A stretch of DNA of 64,000 bases from Paraspadella gotoi (GCA_051294375.1 CM119268.1:18542323-18606322); one strand, 5' to 3'; positions 25,418 through 39,369 are shown, counted from the stretch's first letter. Program-made: numbers and translations. The notes: generated by a model from the sequence alone, not told the origin.

Positions 25418-26894
25418 ACGAAAATTTTAAAAAAAACTGTGAACTCTGATGAAGGAAGAAGGAATCTCATCGAAGCGAATGCAGTTTGGTTGAAAAGAGG
25501 GAGAGAGAGAGAAAGAGAGCGAGGGCAGAGAGTGGGAGAGAATAGGAGAGAGAGGAAAGAAAGAGCGAGAGCATGAGAGCGGGAGAGAAATAGGGAGAGA
25601 GAGGAAAAGAAAGAGTGAATAGCATGAGAGTGGGAGAGAAAGAGAGAGGAAAAGAAAGAGCGATAGCATGAGATTGGGAGAGAAATAGGGAGAGAGAGGA
25701 AAAGAAAGAGCGATAGCATGGAGTGGAGAGAAATAGGAGAGAGAGGAAGAAAGAGCGAGGGAGTGATATGGAGAGAGGGAAAAAAGCACAGAAAGATTTC
25801 TGCTCGGTAAAAAAACGAGAAGAGAAAATAACTAAAAGTTCGTGATTGAGTTTGCCAAAAGCACAATGCCTACAGGTATCTGAAACGACAACAGTTTTTT
25901 ATTTGAGACTAAGAGTTGTACTAAAAGTTGTTCTTACGATCACATACGATTGTCGAGAGAGAATTTGATCTTCTGCAAGAAAAAAACAACAAATCGTTGT
26001 TTATTAATGAGTTTTCGAGATAAAAGGGGGAAAAGGAAAATGACTGTTCTATTAAAGAAAACAAGAAAAGGTACATGGAGAGTCATCTCTATACTATTAA
26101 ATAGAGCAGAGAATGTTGTGAACAAGACAGAGGGCGATTGAAATTTTTTAAAAAAAAGTGGGACTCGTGGAGTGGTGAGTAAAAGAGATATAAACGAGCG
26201 GAGTAAAAAAGAGATTAAATAGAAAAAGTAAAGAAAAAAAAAAAGGGAAAAAAAGAGGCGGTCGGATTTGCATCATCATGGAGTCGAAGTTGGAGGTAAA
26301 GAGGAGAGGATTGGTTCCTAGAGTGGATGTTGATGGAAGAGAGAAAAGGCACTCAGGCGAGAAAGAGCAGATAAAGCGAAGGAAAAAAGGCTAACCTGGA
26401 AAGAATTTTCAGAGGAGGAAAAAGAAAGGAAAGGAGAAAGAAAACGGAAGAAACAGAGAAAATTGAAATTAAAAGGAAAAAATTTAAAAAAAAGTAGAAA
26501 TAAAAAAAGAAAAGGGGAAACTGAAAATTGTAGGGTAGATGGTAGAGAGGAAGCAGACAAAAATGACTTGAAATAAAAATAAGCAAAAACAAAAATGTTT
26601 CTTTTAATTTAGCGATCAACAGTTCATAGTCTAAAAAATGAATTCAATATAATTGATTTTTATAATCTACGAATATTTTATTCACTTAATTAAAATATAA
26701 ATAAAAACTTTTTAAAAAATATAATAAAACATTATTGATTATTTAGCGATATGTAAGCCAAAGGAATCTGCTTGAAAACTCCATTAAAAGTTCTTGCACG
26801 TCGAAAGAGACATTCAACGGGAATGAGATAATTTATATTAGGTATTGAAAAATTACAATGACATAAATGGAAGACATTTTTAATTAAAACGAGT

Positions 26895-26972
<78 letters not shown>

Positions 26973-27841
26973 AGAGAGAGAAGAGAGAGAGAGAGACGGA
27001 GAGAGAGAGAGACGAGAGCACTACCTGTCGATAAATGAAAGAATCTTTGGAAAAAAAAGAACAAAGTCTTGGAAAAAATGAAAATTCTTATCCAGAAAAA
27101 AACAGAAAAGAACAAAGCGTATGATTATATCGAGAAAGCAAATGAGGAATTGGAGGCCCCTCCTCCTTTTACTGCGGAAAGAGGAAAAGAAACTTGGAAT
27201 TGTGGGAAAAGGATGAAAGAAAAAGAAAGAGAGTACGGGTGACCAAAGGGATGATTGGAAGGAAAGAAAAGATATATATAAAGTATAACTGGGAAAGAAT
27301 AGAAAACGTAAAAAAAAGTAGAGATTTAAAATTACGACAACAAAACTGCTATGAAAGGAAAAAGAGAATATATTTATATTAATTAATATATATGTTTAAT
27401 ATAAAATATATAATATAAGAATTATATATATCAATATTTAATAAAAACGGTGATTGATGATTGATAAATATTAAATAAATATTACTTTGTCTGTTTGGTC
27501 CTTTCCCTCACTCTTTAAATGAATAATTCTTAGTTATTTTTTGACCGTGTTTTATTTGACCTTACGCCGTCCAGTGAATATCTTTATGGTCTGTCTGTCT
27601 GTCTCCCCAAAATTTGGAGAGACTTTTAAGGACGCCTTGAACGCCAGATTTTGCAAGCTTGAAATCATAGGAAATTTCACAGGGATTGAATGAATGGAAA
27701 CTTAGAAGACAGAAAAAATACGAAGATAAAAAAAATAATAAGAGAGAAAAAAAATTACAATAATGAATTTTTTCGTTTTATTAAAGAAAAACAGATTTTG
27801 AATGAAAAATCCGATAGAAATAATTGAGAGTGGAGAAAAAC

Positions 27842-27933
<92 letters not shown>

Positions 27934-27935
27934 GC

Positions 27936-28013
<78 letters not shown>

Positions 28014-28596
28014 AATCCTGGACTGAAGTGCAGGTGGGACAAGAGAAAAAATCTCTATGAAAAAGGGAGGAGAGAATGAAATGAGAATAGAAAAGGCAGG
28101 AAGAAGGCGAGGAGGGAAAGAATTTCTCCTCTTAAATCGGATTGATGGAGAGAGAGAGAAAGCGAAATGAGAAAGAAAGTAAAGGGTCTACTTTCTTTCC
28201 TCACCGCAGCGAAAGAGCATAAGATATTCGCTCTTTAATGAAGAACGAGCTCTCATCGTAGCAGTCAAAGTTTTTTTTTTAGTTGTTAAGTATTAAAAAA
28301 TAAATATATTTTTAGAATTTAAACAGTTTTAAATTGTGAAAATAAGCCAATTAATTCTTGCTTTTTTTCGCACGAGAGCGAATGATTAATCCACGTTTTC
28401 TTCGTTTTTAATCGATTTCGTTTGGCGCCGACAATGTCGCAATCCAAAGTCTAACTCTCTCTCTCTCTCTCATGGCATTGGCAGTCGTTCAGAAATCACT
28501 CGATTTTTGCTCACTTTTTTATTCGTCTGTGATTTATGATGCAACGGCGTTCACCGAATCACTCCGATGGCAGAAAAGCAGTTTTGACCGAGGGGA

Positions 28597-28690
<94 letters not shown>

Positions 28691-28871
28691 AACATTTTTT
28701 TTGTTTAATTAGGAATTAAAAATTTCAAGGGAATTGGATTATTAAAAGATCATTCATAATTTTTGTCCACCAACATCACAACTCCGAATTAATCCTTCTT
28801 CACACAAAATGGATCACATCTCGTATTCTTGACAATCATTTTAACCTTTCTCCCTTCCTTTTTCCCTCCAG

Positions 28872-29302
28872 GCGCTTGCAACCTTCTACGCGCCCGGCGT
28901 TGCCGCCATCTTCGGCCGCAATCTCGTGGACTCGGCGCTTTCACGTGCGGTCCGTATGCTCGGCAAGGGCGTGCCGCATCTGGAGACGCGTTGGGGACAT
29001 CATGGCACGCCTCTACGCATCACCATGGGCGCCATTCGGAAGCGCGGAGGAAAGGTGGAGAGAACCCAGCCTCAGCAGAAGCAGCAGCAGACGACGGAGT
29101 CGAAAACGAAAGTGGCAACAGCAGCATACAGCAAAAACAAATTCTGTCGTCGTCGTCGTCGTCGTCAGCGACACCATCTCATCGGCCGCGTCGCTGCGGA
29201 GACGGATGCGGCGGCGAAGCAGTCAAGTCAGACTTTAGTGTCTTCCGTTAACCTGTTTTCTCACTACGCCAGCCTTACCAAAGCTTTCAACGACGTCGTT
29301 AG
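28872..29302 (+). pseudogene. receptor exon 2, copy 2 (frame broken)
   Basis: Acceptor CCTCCAG and donor AG/GTGAGG are both present, and the sequence is close to exon 2 at 41392-41821. The frame is disrupted by single-base changes, including an extra C in the CGCGCCCGGCG stretch and missing C residues further on. The Gln/Ser insert and CGT repeat are present. The changes look like long-read homopolymer errors or allelic decay, not an independent paralogue. Confidence 0.75.
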
Positions 29303-29382
29303 GTGAGGCGGAATGGGGAAGAAGCCTGGAAAAATATCGCATGCATTATTTTGGGGAGAGAAAGAGAATGAGGGAAGGGGTA

Positions 29383-29460
<78 letters not shown>

Positions 29461-29699
29461 CAGAGAGAGAGAGAAGAGAAGAGAGAGAGAGAAGAAGAAA
29501 AGAGGAGAGAAGAAAGGAGAGAGAAAACAGAAGAGAGAGAAGAAAAGAGAGAAAAGAAAGAGAGAAAATAAAAGAGAGAAAAGAGAAGAGAAAATAAAGA
29601 GAGGAAAAGAGGAGACAAGAAGAGAAGAGAGAAAAAGAGAGAAGAAAAGATAGAAAAAAGAAGATGAAAGAAAGAGAAAGTCTCTGCTTTATTTTCCGC

Positions 29700-29724
29700 N
29701 NNNNNNNNNNNNNNNNNNNNNNNN
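29700..29724. other. assembly gap (25 N) between copy 2 and copy 3
   Basis: Left side: sequence downstream of exon 2 (TCTCTGCTTTATTTTCCGC, also near 34464 and 42064). Right side: the end of the GA tract equivalent to about 17080. The order again jumps backwards by a large distance. Confidence 0.95.
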
Positions 29725-30182
29725 GAGAGAGAGAGAGAGAGAGAGAGATAGAGAAAAACACCTAAGATCAAGCGGCTCCGACGAAAAATCGCCCGATGAA
29801 AGTTTCGTTGCTCCATCAAAAACTTGTGGGGCGCTGATGGTGCTAATGGTGATGATGATGATGGTGATGTTGATGGTGTTCATCATTGCACTTTGGACTC
29901 GAGACGATGACCTTTTCCCCTGAAATAGACAACCTTCGTGTCCTCACTAAATTCTTCAAAGCAATCATTCGAAAACGACGCAACCTTTGAAGGCAATGCT
30001 CGTTTTGTGTCCGGATATTTGCAGCAACTTTCCGGCATAAATCTCGGCCACATTCTTGACGGCTCCTTTTCTCTTTCATTGATTTCTCCGAAGGCGGAAA
30101 CAAAAAAGGTTGATTTCATTTGCTTCGTCTTTCTCCACTCACTTTGGAATGCGTGATCGGTGGAATAAAAAGCGGAAAAAAG

Positions 30183-30232
<50 letters not shown>

Positions 30233-30308
30233 GAATTTAAAACCTGTGAACCTCTTGATGAAGTGAAGAACGGAATCTCATCGAAGCGAATGCAGTTTGG
30301 TTGAAAAA

Positions 30309-30575
30309 NNNNNNNNNNNNNNNNNNNNNNNNNNNNNNNNNNNNNNNNNNNNNNNNNNNNNNNNNNNNNNNNNNNNNNNNNNNNNNNNNNNNNNNNNNNN
30401 NNNNNNNNNNNNNNNNNNNNNNNNNNNNNNNNNNNNNNNNNNNNNNNNNNNNNNNNNNNNNNNNNNNNNNNNNNNNNNNNNNNNNNNNNNNNNNNNNNNN
30501 NNNNNNNNNNNNNNNNNNNNNNNNNNNNNNNNNNNNNNNNNNNNNNNNNNNNNNNNNNNNNNNNNNNNNNNNNNN
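30309..30575. other. assembly gap (267 N)
   Basis: By comparison with copies 1 and 2, this gap replaces most of the 50-base-unit minisatellite (17700-18030, 25500-25770). Confidence 0.95.
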
Positions 30576-31801
30576 TAGCATGAGAGTGGGAGAGAAATAG
30601 GGAGAGAGAGGAAAATAAAGAGCGAGGAAGTGATATGGAGAGAGGGAAAAAAGCAGAGAAAGATTTCTGCTCGGTAAAAACGAGAAGAGAAAATAACTAA
30701 AAGTTCCGTGATTGAGTTTGCCAAAAGCACAATGCCTACGGGTATCTGAAACGATAACAGTTTTTTTTTTGAGACTAAGAGTTGTACTAAAAGTTGTTCT
30801 TACGATCACATACGATTGACGAGAGAGAATTTGATCTTCTGCCAAGAAAAAAACAACAAATCGTTGTATTAATGAGTTTTCGAGATAAAAGGGGAAAAGG
30901 AAAATGACTGTTCTATTAAAGAAAACAAGAAAAAGGTACATGGGAGAGTCAATCTCTATACTATTAAATAGAGCAGAAGATATGTTTGTGAACAAGACAG
31001 AGGGCGATTGAAATTTAAAAAAAAAGTGGGACTCGTGGAGTGGTGAGTAAAAGAGAATATAAACGAGCGGAGGGAAAAAAGAGATTAAAGAAAAAGTAAA
31101 GAAAAAAAAGGGAAAAAAGAGGCGGTCAGGGATTTTGCATCATCATGGAGTCGAAGTTTGGAGGTAAAGAGGAGAGGGATTGGTTCCTAGAGTGGATGTT
31201 GATGGAAGAGAGAAAAGGCACTCAGGGAGAAAGAGCAGATAAAGCGAAGGAAAAAAAGCGCTAACCTGGAAAGAATTTTCAGAGGAGGAAAAAGAAAAGG
31301 AAAGGAGAAAAGAAAACGGAAGAAAACAGAGGAAATTGAAATTAAAAAGGAAAGAATTTTAAAAAAAGTAGAAATAAAAAAAGAAAAGGGGAAACTGAAA
31401 ATTGTAGGGTAGATGGTAGAGAGGAAGCAGACAAGGAATGACTTGAAATAAAAATAAGGAAAAACAAAAAATGTTTCTTTAATTTAGCGATCAACAGTTC
31501 AAATCTTAAAAATGAATTCATATAATTGATTTTTTATAATCTAAGAATATTTTATGCACTAATTAAAAATATAAAATAAAAACTTTGTAAAAAATATAAT
31601 AAAACATTATTGATTATTAGCGATATGTAAGCCAAAGGAATCTTCTTGAAAACTCCATTAAAAGTTCTTGCACGTCGAAAGAGACATTCAACGATAATGA
31701 GATAATTTTATATTAGGTATTGAAAAAATTATAATGACATAAATGGAAGACATTTTTAATTAAAACGAGTGAGAGAATAGAGTGACGAGAGAGATGGAGA
31801 G

Positions 31802-31848
<47 letters not shown>

Positions 31849-33618
31849 GTAGCATACCTGTCGATAAATGAAAGAATCTTTGGAAAAAAAAAGAACAAAG
31901 TCTTGGAAAAATGGAAATTATCTTCTTATCCTAGAAAAAAGACACAGAACAAAGCGTAATATGATTTAATTATCGAAGAAAAGCAAATGACGAATTTGAG
32001 GCCCTCTCCTCCTTTTTACTGCGGGAAAGAGGAAAGAAACTAGGCGAATTGTGTGGGAAATAGGATGAAAAGAAAAAAGAAAAGAAGAGTACGGGTGACC
32101 AAGGGATGAATTGGAAGGAAAGAAAAGATATATATATATTAAAGTATATGGGAAAGAATAGAACGTATACAAAAAGTAGAGATTTAAAATTACGACAACC
32201 AAAACTGCTATGAAAGAAAAGAGAATATATTCAATATTAAATATTTATTATCATAGTTATATATAATAATATATAATATATCAATATATATTAGATATTA
32301 TAAAAAGTGACTTGATAAATATATAAAGTAAATATTTTTGTCTGTTTGCGTCTTTTTCCCTCACTCTTTAAATGAAGAGTTCTTAGTTATTTTTTGACCG
32401 TCTTTTATTGAACCTCACGCGTCCAGTGAATATCTTTATGGTCTGTATGTCTCCCAAAATTTGGGAGAGCTTTAAGGACCCTTGAACGCGCATTTTTCGA
32501 GCGAGTGAAATCATAGGAGAATTTACAGGGGATGAATGAATGGAACTGTAGAAAGACAAAAAAATATGAGAGAAAAAATTACAATATCGAAATTCGTTTA
32601 TATTAAGAAAACAGATTTTGAAATGAAATCGATAACTGAAATAATTGAAGAAGTGAGAGAAAACAGAGAGCAGAAGAGAGAAGACCAGAAGAGGAGAGAT
32701 GAGAGAGAGAGAGAGAGAGGGGAGAGAGAGAAAAAGAGAGAGAAATCATCGACTGAAGTGCGAGTGGCGATATATTATTATTATGCTATATACTCTATGA
32801 AATAAAAGGGCAGGAGAGAAATGTAAATGAGAAAAAAAAGGCAGGAAGAAAGGCGAAGGAGAGATGAGTAGAGAGAATGAATTTCTCCTCTTCAAATCGG
32901 ATTGATGGAGAGAGGAAGAAGGAAATGAAAAAAGAAAGTAAAGGGATCTTTACTTTTCCTTTCCTCACCGCAGCGAAAGAACAGAAAGATAATTCGGCTC
33001 TCTTAATGAAGAACGAGCTGTCATCGTACAGTCAAGTTTTTTAGTTGTTAAGTATTAAAATAAATAGATTTTTAGAATTTACAGTTTTAAATAAGTGAAT
33101 AAGCCAAATTAATTCCTGCTTTTTTCGCACGAAGAGCGAATGGATTAATCCAGCGTTTCTCTTCGTTTAAATCGATTTCGTGGCGCCACAATGTCGCAAT
33201 CCAAAGTCTAACTCTCTCTCTCTCATCTCATGGCATCGGGCAGTCGTTCAAGCACGAAGATCACTTTCGATTTTTGCTCATCTTTTTTATCGTCTGGTGA
33301 TTTAGATGCAAACGGGCGTTAAAATCACCGAGATCACTCGATGGCAGAATATTAGCAGTTTGACTCTTGTAGGCGGAAGAGCAGGAGAGAGAGAGAGAGA
33401 GGGAGCAGGAGGAGAGAACAAGGGATTAGCATCCTTTTGTTAGATTAAGGAGATTAAACCATGTTCAAAGGACATTGGATTCAATCAAACAGATTAGTTA
33501 GACTATTTATATTCGCACATCACAAACCCTCCGAATTAATCTCTTCTTCACAGCAAGAATGATCTACTCTCGTATTTCACAATCATCTATTAACTTCTCA
33601 CTTCCTTTTTCCCTCCAG

Positions 33619-34086
33619 GGCGCTTGCAACCTTCTACGCGGGCGTTGCCGATTTCGGTCCCCGCAAATCTCGTGACTCGGCGTCACGTGCGGTCGTATGC
33701 TCGCCAAGGGGTGCCGCATCTGGAGACGCGCTTCGGGGACTCATGGCCACGCCTCTACAGCATGACACCATGGCGCACGGTCATTCGGAGTCGGCGGAAG
33801 CAAAGGCCTGGAGACACCCCCACAGCCTCAGCAGAAGCAGCAAGCAGCACGACGGAAGCTCGAAACGAAAGGGCAACAGCAAGCAACAGCAAAAAAAACA
33901 CATTTGCTGTTCGTCGTCGTCGTCGTCGTCAAGCGAGACCAACCATCTCCACATCGGCCGCGTCGGCTGCGGAGACCGATGCGGCGCGAGGCAGTCAAAG
34001 GGTCAGACTTTAGTGTCTTCCGTTAACTCTGGTATTTACCTCACTACGCCAGCCTTGACCTAAAGCTTTCAAGCGACGTCGTTTAG
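33619..34086 (+). pseudogene. receptor exon 2, copy 3 (many frameshifts)
   Basis: Recognisable by the CTCCAG acceptor, GTGCCGCATCTGGAGACGCG, the CGT run near 33912 and the end GACGTCGTTTAG/GTGAGG. It is about 38 bases longer than the clean copy because of scattered insertions and has no continuous frame. Confidence 0.75.
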
Positions 34087-34162
34087 GTGAGGCGGAATTG
34101 GGAAGAAGCCTGGAAAAATATCGATGGCATTATTTTGGGGAGAAAAGAGAATGAGGGAAAGG

Positions 34163-34203
<41 letters not shown>

Positions 34204-35616
34204 ACGAGAGAGAGAGAGAGAGGAGAGAGAGAGAAGTCAGAGAGAGAGAGAAGAGAAGAGAGAGAGAGAAGAGAGAAAAGAGGAGAGAAGAAAGAGAAGA
34301 GAGAAACAGAAGAAGAAGAAAAAAGAGAGAAAGAAAGGAGCAGAAATAAAAGAGAGAACAGAGAAGAGAAAAAAAATAAAAGAGAAGAAAAGAGGAGACA
34401 AGAAAGAGAAGAGAAAAGAGAAAGAAAAGATAGAAAAAAAGAAGATGAAAGAAAGAGAAAGTCTCTGCTTCATTTCTCGCCGAAGCGTCTCTTCCTTTCA
34501 AGACCAGACTCCGTCTCGCGGTCGCCAGGTGAAACAACTTTTTACTTTTTCTCCTGCCACGGGTTTGATGATTAAACTATGAAAACGGTTTGATGAAAAA
34601 AATTTGTAACAAAATAGTCTGATAAAAATGTAAAGTAAATAGAAAAATTTAATATTTAGAAAAACTTGCCTCAAGAATTTTGATAAAAATTTGAATGTAA
34701 AAATTGTAAAAATAATCGATAAAATTCCTTACGAAAACTACACGGAAAAATAAATTTTACAGTGGCGTAAAAAGTACTTTGGCTAACAATGGTGAAGAAA
34801 GATAGTTTAAATCATCTGACAAAAGATTCGCCTCGAAAATTGTCTGAAATAAAAGTAAAAAAGATTTAAACATCCGTTAAAAATATCTGTAATACGTTCT
34901 GATAAAAGTTGAAATTATGTGAAAAAAAAATCTAGAGAAAATCATCATCATTTTATAGATGCAAAAGAAATGAAATTTAAAAATATAACGATAAAATTTG
35001 CTAATGTAAAAATATGGATGTACGCACTTGAAATTGTTTCTCAGCGAATTACTGGGATGCGAAAAAAATCTGACTTGGTAATGAAATCAACTGTGGAGAG
35101 CATAAATTGTAGTAACGTTCCTCTTTACAAATCTCTCCCTTCCGCGATGTAATAATCTATAATAAAACGAAGAAGCCACAATAAGAAAGCCAACGTGGAA
35201 GCTTCTCGCGTTTTTTATAAAATTAGAGGGAATCTTGAGAAAGGGATGAGGAGAAAGAAAGGGAAAGAACGAGATAGACAAAAGGGAATCGCTTATGAAT
35301 GAGACGGAGGGGAAGAAAAAAAGGGCAATTAAAAAAAAGAGGAGTTAAAAAAAAAACGATCGGGGAAAGAAAAAGAAGAGAAAAAAAGGGAAAAAGAGGG
35401 AAAGAGAGAGAAAAAAAAAGAGTAAGTAGCAGAGAAAAAAACAGTAAAAAAGAAAGAAAAAAGATTTGGTAGAGGATAGAGGCAGAATTCTTTCATTTTG
35501 TTTGTTGGTTCTCAATCATTTGGCGCGTCTTTTTTGGCGAAGATTGTCTTTCGCCCCATTCAATCTTTTTTCTGTTGGGAGGGTGTATCTCTCTCTCTCT
35601 CTCTTCTCTCTCTCTC

Positions 35617-35669
<53 letters not shown>

Positions 35670-36030
35670 CTCTCCTTTTTTTCTTTCCCTTTCCCTTTCC
35701 CACACACTCAAGCACTCACACACAAAAATGACACACCAAACCACAAACAAACAAAATAAGAAAAAAGAAAGAAAAAAAATTCGACGTTCTAATTAAGTCA
35801 TATATTTTCAAGAAAATACTAATTAAAATTTTATGAATAATCTGGTCTCTATAACGAAGGAAGTAACCATGGTAAACTACGCCTCCTAATATCTTCGTTG
35901 ATAACGTGAATAAATATATGTTCTGTATGTTTTAATCCCTTTTACTAACTCTATTCGTTTCACGATTTATCGCCTTACACGTCTCGCTCGTCCATTTTTT
36001 CTTTCTAACGCGGCACTTCTAACTGCACTT

Positions 36031-36076
36031 ACTTCCAGGCGCCGCACTTCCAGTGTACGTACTTGCAGGTGCACGC
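36031..36076 (+). repeat. 16-base repeat with CAGGTG-like core, copy 3
   Basis: Degraded counterpart of the array at 43725-43772. Units of ACTTCCAG followed by GTGTACGT or GTGCACGC remain, with one unit disturbed. Confidence 0.6.
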
Positions 36077-36778
36077 ATTTCCGCCCTTGCGCACTCGCCC
36101 TTTCGCGGAGGCCGAAATCTCCGCGCTTATTTTCTCCTTTTGCCTTAAAGCTCCGCGACTTTCCTTGAATACGAAAACGCGGAGCCTCGTTCTCGATCAG
36201 GGCACAAACGAGAATAATTTTCTACTAAATTTGACGTCGAGACGAGGTTATGAATAAATAATCCGGCTCTCGTCATTTTTTTTTACAAAAAAAATCGATT
36301 ATATGATTTGCGATGCAAAATTAACGCCGACGTCAAACGGCGGGAAAAATCCAATAATATTTCAGTTTAGAAATAATTTTAAAAATTCATTTACTGAGAT
36401 AATTTTTTTTGAAAATCCAGTTTCTCCGCCTCTTATTTTTTTTATATATGAGGAAGAGTTTATATTAATTTTTATTTCCCTTTGAATAAAATTTTTTTTT
36501 CTCTCACGTACTTTTTAAAGCGCTGAGATTAATACACTACTTTACCAGATTTCCGAGAAACTCGTCTCGGTTCCAAGAATCATCCGCATATTTTCATGAT
36601 TTATCTTTTCGTAATATTTTTTTTCTCTCGAAACTGTCTCTTACTTTTTGCCACTGATATATGATTACTTCATACGCCTACTGAAATTGAACTTATATGG
36701 GTTTTTTTTTTTTAAGGGGGTAATTTTTATTAAAATTGTTAATGCTTAATCATAACGTCCCTTTTTTCACCAATCTAG

Positions 36779-36941
36779 ATCTGCATTGCGGACGATGACG
36801 ATCGTCTACGAAGACGCCAGCGGATTGATCAACTCAAGGCTTTAAAGTTGGCCGCCAGTTGGAACATGAAGATCGTGGTGCGAGCAACTTAAAAAGGAAG
36901 AGGAAGACCGAGGAACGAGCATCTTTTGTCGGCTGCTAAAG
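36779..36941 (+). pseudogene. receptor exon 3, copy 3 (frameshifted)
   Basis: Acceptor CAATCTAG, the core ACGATGACGATCGTCTACGA and the donor AAAG/GTAAGG are present, but the exon is 163 bases against 170 in the clean copy, with losses that break the frame after GLIN. Confidence 0.75.
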
Positions 36942-37603
36942 GTAAGGTCGAGTGGATGGATTAGTTTAAGCAATATGACCAATTCAAAACCTAATTAAAC
37001 TTAGAATTTATCCACCTTTGCTTTTTTTCCACATTATACTGGTTTTCTCGGAATTATTAGGCATTTGAGCTTGTCGTAAAAAGTAATAAGTAGTTTGTTG
37101 TTGCAGGAAACCTTTTTCTTTTTCGGCGTATCGTGCCAAAAAAAGGGGAAAAGATCGTTGAGGGAAGTCTCAAACGTTAAAAACAACGAGGGTCAAAAAC
37201 AACATTAACATCTTCTTTGTTTTTGGAACAAAACACTTGGCGCATCGTGCGAGAAATTAGCGAAAAAATAAAACTAATGAACTGACATCTCAGATATTTT
37301 TTTCTCGGCGAAGAGACTTGGCCTCGAAGATGCTTTGGCCTATTGCTGGAAAGGCACAGGTTTAATGTTTTTCCCTTTGTATAACAATGAGGAGTAGCGG
37401 GGTAACAAAGAAATAATTCAAATTTCAAATTGGACGACTGCTTTTTTTAAAAAAAAGTGTTTCCTTACAGGGTACGTCAACACAAATTTAAAAATTAAAA
37501 TTTAAAACTAATTACCACTATTTACTTGTATTCAATTTTATTGAATTGTAATTTATTTTATTGTATTTTATTTTATTTCCCTTTATATCTAACGCTATTT
37601 CAG

Positions 37604-37711
37604 ATATCGAGAAAAGAGAGACATCTTCGTGCTCGACTGCGACCCAGCGAGAATCCCAAGAATTCTCAAACTCGCCGACAGGGATTTTGGATGATGTCCT
37701 CTCACTACCAG
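37604..37711 (+). pseudogene. receptor exon 4, copy 3 (shortened)
   Basis: It starts after TTTCAG with ATATCGAGAAAAGAG and ends CTACCAG/GTGGGG. It is 108 bases against 113 in the clean copy, so the frame shifts. The encoded LDCDPARIPRILKLADRDF remains readable in one segment. Confidence 0.75.
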
Positions 37712-38093
37712 GTGGGGAAATTACTAAATAATAAATGATCTCAAGGTAAAAAAAAATCGATACAGGCTTTTTGCATCCCCGTTTCTTAATAATAACCCAT
37801 TACCTTACCCTACTGTCTTGTTCAAATACTTAAAACCAATACTTAACCGTAATCCCTAAACCAAACCTCATCCTTACCCTTAACTAAAACCTTCACCAAT
37901 CACTCTTATTCGCCTAATGGTTAACCTAATTTTTAACGAGAAAACAAATTATTCTAAATTTAAGCTTAAATGGACACCTTTCGTAAAAGATGGCCGACTT
38001 TGTTGTAATATTAGATGTCGTCTCACGATTAAGTAGAAATTTTGTATTATAGTTTGCTTGAGTATTTATTTTGGCGATATGTGTATCGACTCA

Positions 38094-38118
38094 NNNNNNN
38101 NNNNNNNNNNNNNNNNNN
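38094..38118. other. assembly gap (25 N) after copy 3
   Basis: Copy 3 breaks off at the point equivalent to about 45785. The sequence on the far side is unrelated to the receptor locus. Confidence 0.95.
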
Positions 38119-39110
38119 CCGGGAATCCACCACACGGTGAGATGTCCCCTGTCCCTTTTTACTTTCAACGGGTCTAGGCGGAGGCACCTCCCAAGCAGGT
38201 TCAATGGACGCACGAATACCGTCTCCCGAGCTACAGCAACTCGGTGAGTTACTTCTTCTGCTCGGACACATGTGGACGTTCACCCTCATACAACGACGGC
38301 TCAGGAGGAGGAAGAGGAGTTGTATCTCTCCTGCACCAAAGCTAGACCAGAAAACAGGCATCTAACCCGCCTTCGTCGTCAAGGCGAGAGGAGGCTTTCG
38401 GCAGCTTAACCAGAACAGAGAGAATATTAGAAGTGCATTTGGGTTTTCAATACTTTTCCCAAGGCGAGCTCCGCTACCAAGATCCTTGGAGGCAATATCG
38501 TTCCTTCTAACAATATCCGTCTCAACCTATGGACAAGTCAATGAGCCCGATCAAGATCGTCACGTCCTGCCTTTTGCCAGGCCCGGGGGGGGGCAGCCTC
38601 ATTTTGAGCTGCTTTCTCTCTCTATGTTTCTCTGCCTCGTAACTTAGCTATCCCTAACCACATATTCTTCTTTCCACTAATATTTCCAATCTTAAATAAG
38701 TTAAATATTTAGTTTAATCCTTAAATTTGTTATTTTAATTCCTTAAAATCTTGTTATTATTTATTTTTTGGTTATAACTTACAAAAATGTAACTATTTTC
38801 TCTCCTCTGCTCTGCTAGTATTTCAAGCATCAGGTTTTCAAACCACTCTCCTTTCTTCTCTCCTAGCCTTACCTGTCCTCATATAGCACTGTCCTCTTCA
38901 CTGACGCTTTGTATGTGTTGACGAAGCTTTATATTTCTCGTCTTTTTCTGCTCATCTCTCGTCCTCTCTCTCTTCTCTCCTCTAATCAATGTTTAGAAGA
39001 GAAAACTTGTTAATCGAAACAAACGCTGATGAACTTAAAAGGCAAGAGCGCGAAACATGTCCCAATTGTGAATAACAATCGTTGTTTACAAACAAACTTT
39101 GTTTTCTCTA
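38119..39110. other. unrelated segment ending in a hammerhead-type repeat
   Basis: The first 500 bases are GC-richer than their surroundings and have no recognisable protein. Pyrimidine-rich sequence follows (38640-38990), then a tail like the dispersed palindrome family, ending AAACTTTGTTTTCTCTA. Directly after that tail, at about 39110, the sequence becomes locus copy 4, without a gap. It may be an element insertion or a chimeric join. Confidence 0.5.
39026..39061 (+). ncRNA. hammerhead-like motif, weak stem II
   Basis: CTGATGA, 19 intervening bases, then CGAAACATGTC. The conserved ends are textbook, including the self-complementary ACATGT. The stem II region pairs poorly (CUU/AAG only), so activity is doubtful. 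Confidence 0.4.
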
Positions 39111-39313
39111 AAAATATAATAATAACATTTATTGATTATTAGTCGATATGTAGCCAAGGAATTTCTGCCTTGAAAACTCCATTAAAAGTTCTTGCACGTC
39201 GAAAGAGAACATTCAACGGAATGAGATAATTTATATTAGGTATTGAAAAATTATACATGACATAAACTGGAAGACATTTTTAATTAAAACGAGTGACGAG
39301 AATAGATGTGAGA

Positions 39314-39369
<56 letters not shown>

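Larger units (their letters stand above)
29725..38093 (+). repeat. locus copy 3 (intron 1, exons 2-4), noisy
   Basis: It runs from the GA tract equivalent to 17080 through exon 2 (33619), exon 3 (36779) and exon 4 (37604) to GTATCGACTCA. It carries a very high density of single-base insertions, especially 31900-34100, as in uncorrected long-read sequence. It includes a 267-N gap at 30309-30575 in place of the 50-base minisatellite. It ends at a 25-N gap. Confidence 0.8.

Noticed and set aside
28872-34086. Mutually exclusive alternative exon 2 set
   Set aside because: The extra copies have frameshifts, near-identical sequence and gap-associated boundaries. Real alternative exons would be intact and usually more diverged. 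Kept only as a possibility in the findings.
37780-37920. CCCTAA-like sequence as an internal telomere
   Set aside because: Units are irregular and no run of perfect telomere repeats exists. It is a degenerate low-complexity stretch present in both locus copies.
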